The position numbers were made by a program, and so were the translations under genes. Positions 46,038-58,127 of a stretch of 64,000 bases of DNA are shown one piece after another. The number at the start of each line of letters is the position of its first letter. Position 1 is the first letter of the stretch. Source of the DNA: Coenobita brevimanus. Its lineage: Eukaryota; Arthropoda; Malacostraca; Decapoda; Coenobitidae. The notes under the pieces are model-generated. The model ran no database searches and was not told the origin of the DNA. It saw only the letters and a program-made list of their open reading frames with translations. Where the stretch lies: positions 6,433,001-6,497,000 of the forward strand of contig CM064713.1 in NCBI GenBank assembly GCA_032717465.1, written 5' to 3'.

Positions 46038-48958
46038 AGGAAACTAGGGGGGATGGTTGTGAAAGATCAGAAGTTGAGGAAGTGGTACGGACAGTGAGTA
46101 GGAGAGAAGAGGGTATTAATAATGTCAAAAATAATTTGGTGATATATACTAATGTTGATGGTTTCATATCGACAAGGATCGAAATTAATGATTTCTTGAG
46201 AGAACATGAACCTGATGTCATGTCCTTTGTAGAGACCAAATTAAGAGAAGATATTGATGTTCATTTGGGAGATGGTAAATACAAACTGTGGAGAAAAGAC
46301 AGAAAAGAAAAAAAGGGAGGAGGAGTGATGATAGCAGTGAAGAAAAACATAAATGTAGATACTATGGAAATGGGAGAAGGCAGGGCTGAAGTGATATATA
46401 TGAAATTAGAAACTGGGGAGAATGTTAAGGGAGATATGGCGGTAGTGTATGTTCCCCCAAAGACGAGAGCATGGAAGGATGACGAATACCATGAGATGTT
46501 GTCAGATATGGCTAGCTACTTGCAAAAAATAATTGAGAAAAGCAATAATATAATTTTGGTGGGTGACTTTAATTGTAAAGAGGTGAACTGGGAGGAATGG
46601 TACTCGGGAGGCGGCGAGCATTCGTGGGGTACTATGTTATTAAATATAATAATAATGTGAAGACGCAGTGGGTCAAAGAAGAGACACAGTTTCGAGGTGA
46701 GGACAGACCAGCAAGGTTAGATTTACTGTTCACCAAAGAACCCGATGTAATAGAATCATTGGAATATCTCTGTCCTTTGGGAAAAAGTGATCACGTGGTC
46801 ATTGAGTTCCAGATGTTATTAGGAAACGTCGAGCCAAAAGACGAGCTTCATAGACAGGGAAGATACAACTTTGGCAAAGCAAATTTTACAGGATTGAGAA
46901 ACTTTTTTGAAAATGCGGATTGGAGAAAATTCAGAGAAACAAGAGAGATACAGAGGAAGTGGGATATCTTTCTAGACCTCTATAATTTGGGTGTGGAAAA
47001 ATTTGTACCAAGAGTAAGAGGGAAAGAAAACAGGAAAAAGGAGTGGTTTAATAGAAGGTGTATGATAGCCAAAAATGAGAGAGATAAGGCGTGGAACAAT
47101 TGGAGAAAGAGAGGTAACGACAGAACAAAGGAAGAATATAAAAGAACAAGAAACGAATACACAAGAATACGTAGGGAAGAAGAAAGGAATTTTGAAAAAG
47201 GTATAATTGACAAATGCAAGGATGAACCCAAACTGTTTTATAGATTTGTTAATGGCAAACTGAAACAAAAGGAAGGAATCACCAAGCTGAAAGTAGATGG
47301 AGAGGTCTTTAAGGATGCGGCAATGCATGCAGAAATAATGAACAAACATTTCCAGTCAGTTTTCACTAAAGAAAAGGAGCTTGTGGAAGGGGAGGGAGTG
47401 ATTAGAAATGTTCCGGTGATGAAAGATATAAAAGTGGAGGTGCAGGAAGTGTATAAATTACTGGAAACTCAAGATGTAAGGAAAGCCCCAGGACCTGATG
47501 GAATTTCTAATTGGGTACTGAAGGAATCCAGAGAACAACTGGCGGATAAAATTCACAGCTTAATTGTATGCTCACTGGAAGAGGGGAAAGTGCCAAAAGA
47601 ATGGAAGAGGGCAAATGTGGTACCAATTTACAAGGGAGGAAACAGGGAAGAACCCCTGAATTATAGACCAGTGTCTCTAACCAGCATGGTCGCAAAATTG
47701 TGTGAGAGAATCCTGAAAGACAGATGGATAAAATATCTGGAAGAGATGAATATTTTGGCTGAATGTCAGTTTGGATTCAGAAGTGGAAGGTCATGTGTTT
47801 CAAACTTGTTGAGCTTTTACTCAAGAGCGATTGATGTGGTACAGGAGAGAGATGGTTGGGTGGATTGTGTGTACTTTAGACTTAGAGAAGGCCTTTGACA
47901 AGGTACCTCATAAGAGACTAATGTGGAAACTAGAATTTATAGGAGGATTAAAGGGGAAACTTCTGGAATGGATGAGAGACTTTTTGAGAGACAGACAAAT
48001 GAGGACAGTAATAAAGGAAAAGATGTCTGGATGGAGGGAAGTAACAAGTAGAGTCCCTCAAGGCTCAGTGTTGGCGCCAGTAATGTTCCTGATTTACGTA
48101 AATGATATGGTAGATGGAGTGAACAGTTATGCGAGTCTGTTTCCTGATGATGTAAAGATCTTCAGGAAGATAGAGGTTGAGGAGGATTGTAAAATACTGC
48201 AGGAGGATTTGGATAGGATACACAATTGGAGCCGGACGTGGGAAATGAAATTTAATGTAAAGAAATGTAAAATATTGGAAATGGGTAAAAGTACCAGGAG
48301 ACCATCACTGAATTATTTTTTGGGTACTGAATTAATCACAAAAAGGAGAGAAGAGAAAGATTTGGGAGTGCTGGTCCAAGATAGTTTGTCACCAGAAAAG
48401 CACATTAACAAGATAGTTGGAGAGACTTATAAGCTCTTGACTAACATAAGAGTAGCATTTCATTATATGGATGAGGAAATGATGAAAAAATTGATAGTGG
48501 CCATGATCCGCCCCAGGTTAGAATATGCAGCGGTAGTGTGGTCCCCACACAAAAAGAAAGATATAAACAAGATTGAGAGAATACAAAGAACAGCAACCAA
48601 GATGGTCCCCAGTCTGACAGACCTGTCATACAGAGAGAGGCTGGAAAAACTGGATTGACCTTCGTTAGAGGAAAGGAGAAAGAGGGGAGACATGATTGCG
48701 GTGTTCAGGACCATGGTGGGAGTAGATAAAATTGACAAAGAAGATCTGTTTGTATGGGAAATGAGAGCAACAAGAGGACATGAAATGAAATTGAAAAAGT
48801 CAAGCTGCTTGAAGGATATCAAGAAATATAGCTTTCCTTACAGAAGTATAGACTTATGGAATAGCCTGGACAAAGAGATCGTCCAGTCTAAAAACTTAAA
48901 CGAGTTTAAAGTTAAATTCAACTTACTGAGAAACAGCGACGGAAACCCACGAGCATAG
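45983..48958 (+). pseudogene. A2 ORF2 (endonuclease and reverse transcriptase), four lesions
   Basis: The frame overlaps the end of ORF1. The endonuclease (YTNVDGFISTRIEIND, FVETKLREDIDV, LVGDFNCKEVNW, GKSDHVVIEF) is followed by a frameshift near 46640, and another frameshift near 47875 just before LDLEKAFDKVPHKR. A TGA at 48656 lies inside the C-terminal motif (LEKLD then PSLEERRKRG). The catalytic FADD reads FPDD at 48140-48151. It ends NGNPRA at 48958. Relatives share NYRPVSLTSMVAK and the C-terminal AAVVWSPHKKKDINK. Not functional. Confidence 0.9.
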
Positions 48959-48987
48959 TACATTCCGTGTATATCACAATTAGGTAT

Positions 48988-49133
48988 ATTCTTAAAAATT
49001 TGGAATGACTTAGACAAAGAGGTGGTGCATGAGAAAAACATTCATGTGTGTAAAGGTAGACTTGATAAATGTGGATATGGAGACAGGACAACACGAGCAT
49101 TGCTCAATTCCTGTATACTACAAATAGGTAAAT
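48988..49133 (+). mobile_element. 3' end of another CR1-group LINE (H)
   Basis: Encodes WNDLDKEVVHEKNIHV and GYGDRTTRA, typical of the C-terminus of CR1-group ORF2, then aaataggtaaatac and (AC)n. Only about 150 bases remain, fused directly to the end of A2, so it is a strongly 5'-truncated insertion in the A2 tail. Confidence 0.75.
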
Positions 49134-49148
49134 ACACACACACACACA
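49134..49148. repeat. (AC)n tail of H, abutting B
   Basis: Short acacacacacacaca tract between H and the start of B. Confidence 0.85.
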
Positions 49149-49317
49149 TTATTAAAAGGAAAAGAAATAATACGTTTAAACAAGACTAGTTCAAACAGAA
49201 CAAATAACCACGAGGAAATAAAATGCGCTGAGTCAGCTGGATTTGTTTATACTACAGCAACACGGGGAAAGTGTACATACTCTCTTAGTACATACTCTGT
49301 TCATTTAGTATTACAAA

Positions 49318-50342
49318 ATGGATACATACTTCAGTAAAACAAAGTTGGAAAAGAAATGGAATAAAAGTAAAAAGCAAAATGATTTCTACAAAGAACTGGT
49401 TGAAGTGGAGACTCACAATAGACTGGTTGAACGTGTACACAAACTAGAAATGGCTTTCAAATATGAAATTGATGAAATAAAGAAGCAAATGCACTTGCAA
49501 AAGGAAGAGATAGAAAAACTAGGAAGGGAGGCCAATAAGATAGACACAACCATCAGTGAACTAACAGTGGAACTGAGTACACTTAAGAAGAAAGTGAGTG
49601 AAATGGCAAGTACAGTAGTCAATCACGAGAGTGTTATGGAGGAGTTCAAAAATAACACAGAGACAATTAGGCAAGCAAGCAGTCTTATGGACCAAAGCAG
49701 TGATATTGAGGAGAAGATAACACAGGTGAATGAAGCTGCGCTAAGCTACAAAAATGATGTAGAAACCACATATGCTGAAATGGTGAAAGTAAAGAAAGAC
49801 TTAGAAACAAGGGTGGAGGAAAAAAACATTAAAAAGGAAGTGAAAAGAATAATCCAAAACAATCCAAAGTTAGTCAGAGATTCAGTAGAGATAAACAGAT
49901 CAATAGTAATCACTGGTATAGAAGAGGAAGAAGTTAAAAACAAGATCACTAGAGACAAAAAGGAGATGGCAAATGTAATGAGCTTACTGAAAGAACTATC
50001 AGAGGAAATCTGTAGTAAAGACATAGGAACACAAAAGGTTAGGGAAATACGAGAAAAGCAAGACAAGACCTCTAAAGGTGACTTTCCAGAGTGTAAACAC
50101 TGTGGAAGAGATACTAAGAAATGCAAAGAATCTTATGGAAAAAGAGGAGTACAAAAATGTATGGATAAAACGATGCCTAACATAAGATGAACTGGAATTA
50201 CTGAAAGAGAAAAGGGAGGAAGCAAAAACAAAAAATGAGGGAAGATCAGAAGAGGAGAAGCAGAAATTTTTTTACCAAGTAATAAGATTGCAGGTACGAA
50301 AGTGGTACACAAACAGGGTGGAAGAAAAAGGAGGAAGGTAGT
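49318..50342 (+). pseudogene. B ORF1 with frameshift
   Basis: ATG at 49318 (MDTYFSKTKLEKKWNKSKK) opens 290 codons. Residues about 30-200 are a long coiled coil with Lys/Glu heptads. SVEINRSIVITGIEEEE parallels the RRM-like start of A ORF1. Near 50050 the aligned reading moves to another frame (RPLKVTFQS, NVWIKRC), where it meets a TGA at about 50190 before continuing QVRKWYTNRVEEKGG to a TAG at 50342. At least two lesions are present. Confidence 0.82.
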
Positions 50343-51263
50343 AGAACCATGTCATGACAAGTATATAAACAAGATGATAAAGTTGATGTACTCAAACGTG
50401 GATGGAATGGTATCTAAATTACTAGAGATGAATGATTATGTCAGAGAAAATGAACCACAAACAATATGCCTAACTGAAACAAAATTAACACCAAGGATAT
50501 CCAATGACATACTAAACTTAGAGGAATACAATATATGGAGAAGAGACAGAAATTTAAAAAAAGGAGGAGGAATTATAATATTAACTAACAAAAATCTAAA
50601 AGTCAAGGAAATAAAACTTGATATACCATCACAAGTAGAACTGATTGCAGTAGAGATCGACACATCTGAAGGTAAAGTAATTGTAGCCAATTTGAACATG
50701 CCACCAAGATCAAACACATGGGAAAGAGACGAATATGAGGACCTGACAGAGAGTACAATTCAAAGTATAAGATCATTGCTACATAAAATGGGAGAGAAAT
50801 AAAAAAGAATTATACTAACTGGGGACTTCAATACAAATATAAATTGGAATACTCTAGATATAAATAGCCAAGAAAGCTATTGGGACGAAAAGCTCCTGGA
50901 TCTCGTACAAGAGTTTTTCTTAACGCAACATGTGAGGGAAACCACCAGAAAAAGAGGACTTGATGTACCTTCAGTGCTAGATCTAATATTTACTAGGCAA
51001 GAAAATGATACTGACAGCTTAATATATCACCCTCCACTCGGTAAAAGCGATCATGCAGTACTAAATCATAGCTTCAGGATAGCATATGACATAGTAAACA
51101 GCAATGACAGTTACAAAAAGAGCCTAAACTATAAAAAGGGAAATTATCAAGACCTAAAGAAGTATTTCTCAGAAGTTGATTGGGAAAATGAGCTTAAAGG
51201 ACAAGATTTAAATGCTGTATATAAAAAATTTTGTGAATTTTATGAACTAGGAGTCCAGAAGTA

Positions 51264-52587
51264 CAGTCGTCAGCATAAATTCGCTGCAAGTCTACTAGTG
51301 TGATGCCAGTCCTTTTCTCTGGCAACAGTGTAAAGGGATGAGTTGCCACTGACACTTTTACAGTATACACTTTAACAATGTGTTTTTCAAAAGTGGTACA
51401 GGGACTGCCTAGAGTACAATTCTCTGTATATCGTAATTGATTAGCGTAAAAAAACTGCAAGAGTCGACAATGTTATGGAAAGACGTATGAGCGTAATACT
51501 CTGGTATTCTTTATTATAACAGTGTGTAAGCTCCCTTCCCGTCTCCCCCTTACTCCTCCTGATGTCCCCCCCACCCCTCCCTCTCCCTCCTACCCCCCAC
51601 TCACTTTCATGCCTCTCCACTGTCTCCTCTCCCCACCTTCTCTACCTTCATTCATTTATCCACGGCACTAACCCGACTGGCGCATCGCAATTCTCTCTTG
51701 ACTGTTTTCTAAACCCAGTCTGCCTTATTCCCAGTTGCTTGCAGTACTACCAACTATATCCAAGGTTTATTATCAGTATTCCTTCCTGTTCTAGTCCCAT
51801 TCTTACCCTCCTCGTCTTCTTCCCACTCCTCTCCAGTTGTCTTTCTGTTCTCCACCCTTTGTCACTACCATCAGCCGGGAGATACAGGAACATTGAGGTC
51901 TCGTTCTTGTGATGTATTCCTTGCTAGTATTTGTTTGAGTGAGCCTGGAAGTCTGTGCCTATTATATTAGTAGCCAAAATTAAACTAACATTTGTGCCCA
52001 CTCCTCCTACTTCTTGCCGTCTCTCTTCCTTAAAAAAACGTTCCCTTTCTCCTCACACTGTTCACTGAATCACGAAGCAGTATCAGAAACACTAAAGTTT
52101 CGAACTGCTGCGTCATGTGTGGAGTAATGAGTGGGAGAAAGAGACTGTTGCATGGCATGAAACTCTCGAATGTTGAGGAGCAAAAAGGTTACAGGAATAG
52201 ACAAGAAACAGAGAAGAGTGCGGTTTATTACGTAGATTAGGGTTGTGGGTGATATAAGGTAGACAGGACGGAGAGAGAGAGGAGTGGAGATGAAGGATAG
52301 CAGGAGAGGGAAGGAGGAGGGGAGGGTGGGGAGGAACAAGGGATACATACGAGGGAGAGAACAGGAGTTTCACCATTCGACAACATTCATCTGTCGTCTT
52401 TTGCACATTTTTACGCTAATCAGATATAAAGAATATTGGATTCTGGGTGATTTATAGTATTAATTCTTACAAACACGTATTTAAATTGTAAAAAAGCCTG
52501 TGTGGCAACTAGTTCCCATACACCGTTGCCAGACAAAACGACCAACATCACACGAGCAGGCTTGCAGCAAATTTGTGCTGACGACTG
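51264..52587. mobile_element. TA-flanked DNA element with very long inverted arms
   Basis: Starts CAGTCGTCAGCATAAATTCG, and the right end reads back CAGTCGTCAGCACAAATTTG. TA is present at 51262-51263 and 52588-52589. The arms can be aligned for about 180-190 bases (to ttagcgtaaa at 51441-51450 and its complement at 52411-52420). A fainter pyrimidine-rich correspondence continues toward 51650 and 52250. Length is 1,324 bases with no transposase frame. TA target and CAGT ends suggest the Tc1/mariner superfamily, with foldback-like architecture. Confidence 0.85.
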
Positions 52588-54012
52588 TACATCCCACAGC
52601 ACAAAGAAGCAGATAAGAAAATACAGAAATGGTTCAATACAGAATGTAAAAAATCAAAAGAAAGAAGAGATTTGTTGTGGAATAGATACAGAAGACAAAA
52701 TAGTGAGAGGGCATATAATAATTACAAACAGGCAAGAAACGACTATACAAGAATAAGGAGGGAAGCCCAAAAACAGTTTGAGGAGGATATAATAAATAAA
52801 AGTAGTGATCAACCAAAGCTGTTTAACAGCTATATCAGAAGCAAAACCAAAGCAAAAGATATAATACAATCCATTACGGACGAGAGAATCACTTATACAC
52901 AAGAGAAAGATATTTGTGAAGCACTAAATAAGAATTTCCAATTAGTTTTTACGGAAGAAAAAAATTTTGAGAGGGCCTATGTGGAACACGCATGTCCAAA
53001 CATACTACCAGGTATACAAATAGCAGAAAAAGTAATACAGGAGGAGTTAAGTAGATTAGACAGAGGAAAAGCAAGTGGTCCTGATGAAAATTCATGTTGG
53101 GTATTACGAGAATGTGCAAAGGAGTTAAGTAAACCATTATTTTTAATTTTCAAGAAATCCTTGAGTCAAGGAAAACTACCTGATATTTGGAAAAAAGCAA
53201 ATATTGTCCCCTTATTCAAGAAAGGAAATAGACAAAATACTCTCAACTACCGACCAGTATCACTGACCAGTGTTGTAAGCAAGGTATTAGAAAAACTTAT
53301 AAGAAAAGCTTGGGTAAATCACCTAGAAGAACACAGTATCATAACAGAAAGACAGTTTGGTTTCAGAAAAGGAAAATCATGTGTTACTAATCTGTTGAGC
53401 TACTATGACAGAGTAACAAACACAATACAGGAAAGGGAAGGATGGGTGAACAGTATCTATTTAGATTTCAAGTAAGCTTTTGACACAGTCCCACACCAAA
53501 GACTTTTATGGAAACTGTACCATCAAGGAGGAATTCGAGGCAAACTGTTTTGTTGGATGCAAGACTTTCTCATAAAAAGAGAAATGAGGACAGTACTAAG
53601 AGGAAACTACTCATCATGGAAAGAAGTGACTAGTGGAGTACCACAGGGTTCAGTGCTGGCACCAATCATGTTTTTAGTGTATATAAATGATATAAACAGT
53701 AAAACTGGAAATGAGAGCTATCTGAATATGTTTGCAGATGATGAAAAACTACAAAGGAGAAGTAATAGCACAGACTCTTGTAGGGAGCTACAAGAAGAAT
53801 TAAATAAACTTCATGAATGGAGTAGTAAATGTCAAATGGAATTCAATGTGGACAAGTGTCATGTAATCAAGTTTGGTAAAAGTGGAAAAAGACCTGATTG
53901 GGATTATAAGTTAGGAAATAAAACCCTATACACATCAGAAAGAGAGAAAGACCTAGGTGTGATTATCAATAACAGACTATCTCCGGCTGACCACATCAGC
54001 GAGAAGGTACGG

Positions 54013-54084
54013 AACATGTACACACTGCTTGCAAATATGAGAATAGCGAACATGTACACACTGCTTGCAAATATGAGAATAGCA
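54013..54084 (+). repeat. 36-bp tandem duplication in B ORF2
   Basis: Two units (54013-54048 and 54049-54084) encoding NMYTLLANMRIA twice, identical but for the last base. Family A has a single copy here (TYKLLTNIRVAF). Confidence 0.95.
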
Positions 54085-54615
54085 TTCACATACATAAATG
54101 AAGACATGCTAAGAAGGATAATAACATCATTCATTAAACCAACCCTGGAATATGCATCAGTAGTCTGGAGTCCTCATCTCAAAAAGCATATAGACAAGAC
54201 TGAAAAAGTTCAAAGGGCCGCTACAAGATGGATACCAAGCTTAAGGGACCTAAGCTATGAAGAAAGACTAAATAAACTGAATCTACCAACACTACATGAG
54301 AGAAGGAAAAGAGGTGACATGATAATGCTATATAAGTGCATATCAGGAAAGAAGAAAATAGACATAAATGAATACTTAACATATGGAGAAGCATCAGCAA
54401 GAGGACACTGCAAAAAACTGCATAAGAAGAGAGGTGATAAAGACGTAAGGAAATTCAGTTTCCCAAACAGAGCAACTGATCAATGGAATACACTACCGAA
54501 TGAAATAGTGTGTGCCAAAACAATTCGCAAATTTAAGGATATGTACAATAAATATGGTTTAAGACACGGGACAGTACGAGCTTGACTCATTCCTGTAAAG
54601 ATACAATTAGGTAAG

Positions 54616-54642
54616 AACACACACACACACACACACACACAA
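54616..54642. repeat. (AC)n between B and A3
   Basis: Starts after the B tail sequence caattaggtaag and ends at cgaacgaacagccgg of A3. Confidence 0.92.
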
Positions 54643-55987
54643 CACGAACGAACAGCCGGAGAGAGCAGACGTCCCAGCCATTGCTGCTAACCTTAAGTAG
54701 TTTCAGGAATTTTGTCTGTTCTGTCTCCTAAGGTCTTGTTTTAAATTTAAAATAATGAAAGTTAATAGACTACCAAAAATGTAAGATTTATTGGCTATAG
54801 TATACATGAATGTTTGTAGTTTTTTTCGGTAACAGCTGTTTTGGTACTTAACCAACATCAAACATGGCCGAAAATGTAAACAATGAGGGACTTGAATTTC
54901 AAGGATTTGATACAAATACCAATGTCATGGACCTGGTTAAAACATTAATTATGAGGATTAGTGAACTTGAAAAGAAAGCAGAGAATCTAGTGATAAAGGA
55001 TGTGTCTGAAAATACAGATACTACCATACAGAGTCTGATCCAGTCCAATGAGACAGCGAATGAAGAGATTAGAAATTTGAAGCGTGAAAATGTTGAATTG
55101 AGGAGGAAACTAGAAGAGAGTACTAATAAAATGGAGAAGGTGAGTAATGTATTAGAAGACCATAAGGCAAAGCTTAAGAGAGATCATCCACGAAGAAAGG
55201 GAAATGAACAAGAAAAAAATGGAAGAAAATGTAGTGAAAATACTGAAGAAAAAAGAGAAAATAGTGAGAGAAACTGTAGAAAGGAACAGATGTGTGGTAA
55301 TATTTGGAAACAGGGAAGAGGAAGAAAAGGTTAGGTTCGTAAGACTCGCGAGAGACACGAATCTGGTGAGAGGAATATTAGGCAAGACTGACCCCGAAGG
55401 AGACAAGTGGGTAAAAGAAATTGAGGAAGTAAGGAGGATAGGGCCTTATAAGAAAGGGGAAACAAGACCAATGAGAGTCAAGTTTACATCAGAAAGTGTA
55501 ATAAATGAGATACTTAAAGTGACCTGGAAATTAAGCAAAGAGGCAGGGATGGAAAATATTATAATAAGAAAAGATCTGAATGAAGAAGAAAGAGAAGTTT
55601 TAAAATCATTAAAGGAAGAAGTAAATGAAAAAAATGATAAGAGGACAGAGGAAGAATATAATACTTTTTTTTGGAGAGTATTGGATATGAAAGTAAGGAA
55701 ATGGTATTTAAGGAAATAGAAGTGAAAGAAACTAATGGGGATGGTTGTGAAAGATCAGATGTTGAGGAAGTGGTACGGACAGAGAGTAGGAGACAAGAGG
55801 ATATTAAAAACGTCAAAAATAATCTGAAGGTGATATATACTAATGTTGATGGTTTCATATAGAAATTAACGATTTCTTGAGAGAACATGAACCTGATGTC
55901 ATGTGCTTTGTAGAGACCAAATTAAGAAAAGATATTGATGTTCATTTGGGAGATGGTAAATACAAACTGTGGAGAAAAGACAGAAAG
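54643..55987 (+). mobile_element. CR1-group LINE, copy A3 (5' third only)
   Basis: 5' leader, ORF1 and the start of the ORF2 endonuclease, in good agreement with A2 and A4. It breaks off at 55987 after KYKLWRKDRK, where inverted A-type sequence begins. Confidence 0.87.
54864..55719 (+). pseudogene. A3 ORF1 with a 37-bp deletion
   Basis: ATG at 54864 (MAENVNNEGLEFQGFDTNTN). Relative to A2, 37 bases are missing at about 55173, between gcaaag and cttaag, which shifts the frame. The downstream frame is then open from 55204 to 55719 (VRKWYLRK). The following endonuclease start (55671 onward) has a further deletion of about 10 bases near 55858, just after VDGFI. Confidence 0.85.
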
Positions 55988-56262
55988 ACATTCCATGCTC
56001 TTGTCTTAGGGGGAACATATACTACTGTCAAGTCTTTCTTGCCATTCTCTCCAGTTTCTAATTTCATATTTATCACTTCAGCCCTACCTTCTCCCATTTC
56101 CACAATATCCATATTTATGTTGTTCTTCACTGTTATCATCACTCCTCCTCCTGTTTTTTCTTTTTTGTCTCTTCTCCACAGTTTGTATTTACCATCTACC
56201 GTATGGATATCAGTATCGTCTCTTAGCTTGGTCTCTACAAAGCACATACTATTTGGTTCATG
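55988..56262 (-). mobile_element. Inverted endonuclease fragment of an A-type LINE
   Basis: On the minus strand it encodes HEPNSMCFVETKLRDDTDIH, GGGVMITVKNNINMDIVEMG and VVYVPPKTRAW, matching A2 46200-46470 with several differences. It faces A3 directly, so 55880-55986 and 56155-56262 form an imperfect inverted repeat of about 105 bases. Confidence 0.8.
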
Positions 56263-58127
56263 TACCATGTATATGTAGAAAGAAAGAGAGAGGTGAAAAG
56301 ATTAGTAAGAGAGAGTAAGAATAGAGTGGATGAGGAATTTGGAAGGAATTTGAGTGTAAAGTGCAGGGACTGTAAGAAGATGTTCTGGAAAGAGGTGAAG
56401 AGAGTAAGACAGGGTGGAAGTGAGGTTAGCAAGGGAGTGAAAGATCAAAATGGTAGATTACTAGTGGAGAAGGGAGAAAAAGTGAGCAGATGGAGAAAAC
56501 ACTTTAAGGAATTGTTGAACATACAGGATGGAAGCAATGCGAGTATAAGTGGTTGGGGAATGGCTGGGAGAAGAGGGGAGGTGAGAAGACAGGAAGAAAT
56601 CAGTAGGACAGAAGTTGTGGAAGCAATGAAGAAAGTCAAAATGGGGAAAGCCCCAGGAATTGATGGAGTGTGTGGTGAAATGCTGAAGCATGGGGGAGAG
56701 ATTGTAGTAGAATGGATGTGGAAGATGTGCAGATTGTCCTGGGAGGAAGGTAGAGTTACGGAGGATTGGAAGTCAGGTATAATTATTCCCTTGTACAAAG
56801 GAAAAGGGGAAAAAGAAGTGTGTGGTAATCATAGGGGCATTTGTCTTCTTAGTATAATAGGAAAAGTGTATGGTAGGATACTTATTGACAGAGTTAGAGA
56901 AAGAACAGAGAAATTAGTTGGAGAAGAACAGGGAGGCTTTAGGAAAGGAGGAGGTTGTGTAGATCAGATATTCATTCTTAGATCTTTAGTGGAAAAGTTT
57001 CTAGAGAAGGGAAAGAAGTTGTATGCGGCTTTCATGGATTTGGAGAAAGCATATGACAGGGTGGATAGACAAGGATTGTGGAAAGTGTTAAGAATATATG
57101 GAGTAGATGGAAAGTTGTTCAATGCTGTGAAGAGTATGTATGATGGTGCGAAGGCTGCAGTGCGTGTGGATGGTGAACTAAGTGAATTTTTCTCTTTGAA
57201 AGTTGGGTTGAAACAGGGATGTGTCATGTCTCCATGGTTGGTCAATCTGTACATGGATGGGGTAATAAAAGAGGTACAAGGTAGGGTAGTGGGTGTTGCA
57301 GTGGCCCTGGTGAGAGAGGATAGTGTCTGGAAACTCCCTGTACTGTTGTTTGCAGATGATACTGTGTTGTTGAGCAAAGACGAAGGGGAGCTGCAAGGCT
57401 TGGTGGATGAGTTTGGGAGAGTGTGTAAGAAACGGAATCTAAAGGTGAATGTAGGGAAGATTAAAGTGATGGTCTTTGAGAGGGGTGAAGTCAGTGAATG
57501 TACAGCGAGGTTGGATGGTGAGGAATTGGAAAATGTGAGTACGTTTAAGTACTTGGGTAGTGTGATGAGCAAGGATGGAGGTTTGGAGGGTGAAGTGCTT
57601 GAAAGGGTACAGCAGGGTAGAAAGTTTGCTGGTTCTTTGAAAGCAGTGATAAGAAACAGGGAAGTGAGCGTGGAATGAAAAAGTTACTACATAACAATAT
57701 TGCGATACCAACTCTAACGTATGGAAGTGAAGCTTGGACGTTGCTGGAAGGACACAAGTCAAGAGCGAGAGCAGTGGAAATGAGTTATTTATGAGGAGCT
57801 TGTGGAGTCACATGGAGGGACAGGCTGACGAATGAGGATATAAAGGAGCGATGTGGTGTGGATGTGGATGTGGTAGGAAGCGTTATGAGGAACACACTGA
57901 GGTGGTTTGGCCATGTGGAGAGAATGGAGGGTGAAAGACTGACGAAGAGAGTGTATGTGGGTGAGGTGGAGGGGGGAAGAGGGAGGGGGAGGCTGAGGAT
58001 GAGATGGAGGGATGGGGTGGAGAGGTATATGAGAGAGGGGGGTGTGAGTTGGGAGCAGGGCAGTGAAATGGCGGGGGACAGGGCGACTTGGAGGCAATTT
58101 GTTTGTGGCCACCCCAAAGAGGATTGA
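56263..58127 (+). pseudogene. C2 ORF2, partial; open for 472 codons then frameshifted
   Basis: Open from 56260 to 57678 with GKAPGIDGVCGEML, NHRGICLLSIIGKVYGRIL, GGFRKGGGCVDQIF, AAFMDLEKAYDRVD, GLKQGCVMSPWLV and LLFADDTVLLSKDEG. Near 57675 a small deletion (tggaatgaaaaagttac where C5 has an extra codon part) shifts the frame, and a TGA follows SYL near 57793. The final NTLRWFGHVERM to CGHPKED is in 57858-58127. The endonuclease is absent. Confidence 0.88.

Larger units (their letters stand above)
44922..48987 (+). mobile_element. CR1-group LINE, copy A2, near full length (about 4.07 kb)
   Basis: Starts caacagccggagagag after (AC)n, has a 210-base leader, ORF1, ORF2 and the 3' end gtatatcacaattaggta. 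The final aaatac(AC)n is replaced by the H fragment. It is the best copy for reading the complete family A structure. Confidence 0.92.
50302..54585 (+). pseudogene. B ORF2 (endonuclease and reverse transcriptase), two stops and one insertion
   Basis: Endonuclease: MYSNVDGMVSKLLEMNDYV, LTETKL, LTGDFNTNINW and GKSDHAVLNH, with a TAA at 50800-50802. After GVQKY the coding sequence is cut by the DNA element at 51264-52587 and resumes QHKEADKKIQKWFNTEC. Reverse transcriptase: NYRPVSLTSVVSK, RQFGFRKGKSCVTNLLSYY, YLDFK then a TAA at 53473 then [23 protein letters not shown] and MFADDEK. A 36-bp in-frame duplication lies at 54013-54084. The C-terminus ends GTVRA. Catalytic residues are intact apart from the stops. 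Confidence 0.9.
49149..54615 (+). mobile_element. CR1-group LINE, family B, near full length, interrupted by a long-arm DNA element
   Basis: The order is leader, coiled-coil ORF1, overlapping ORF2, and 3' end gatacaattaggtaag followed by (AC)n. Without the 1.3-kb insertion it is about 4.1 kb, the same as A2. Its proteins align with A throughout but are clearly diverged, and the DNA is more A-rich. Confidence 0.9.

Noticed and set aside
54616..54642. (AC)n tract as an independent ordinary microsatellite
   Set aside because: It joins a LINE tail to a LINE start, as at 44790-44921, 49134-49148 and 60503-60563, so it is better seen as an element tail and target.
55988..56262. Inverted block explained by twin priming of A3
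   Set aside because: The inverted sequence is noticeably more diverged from A2 and A4 than A3 is, so it probably came from another element.
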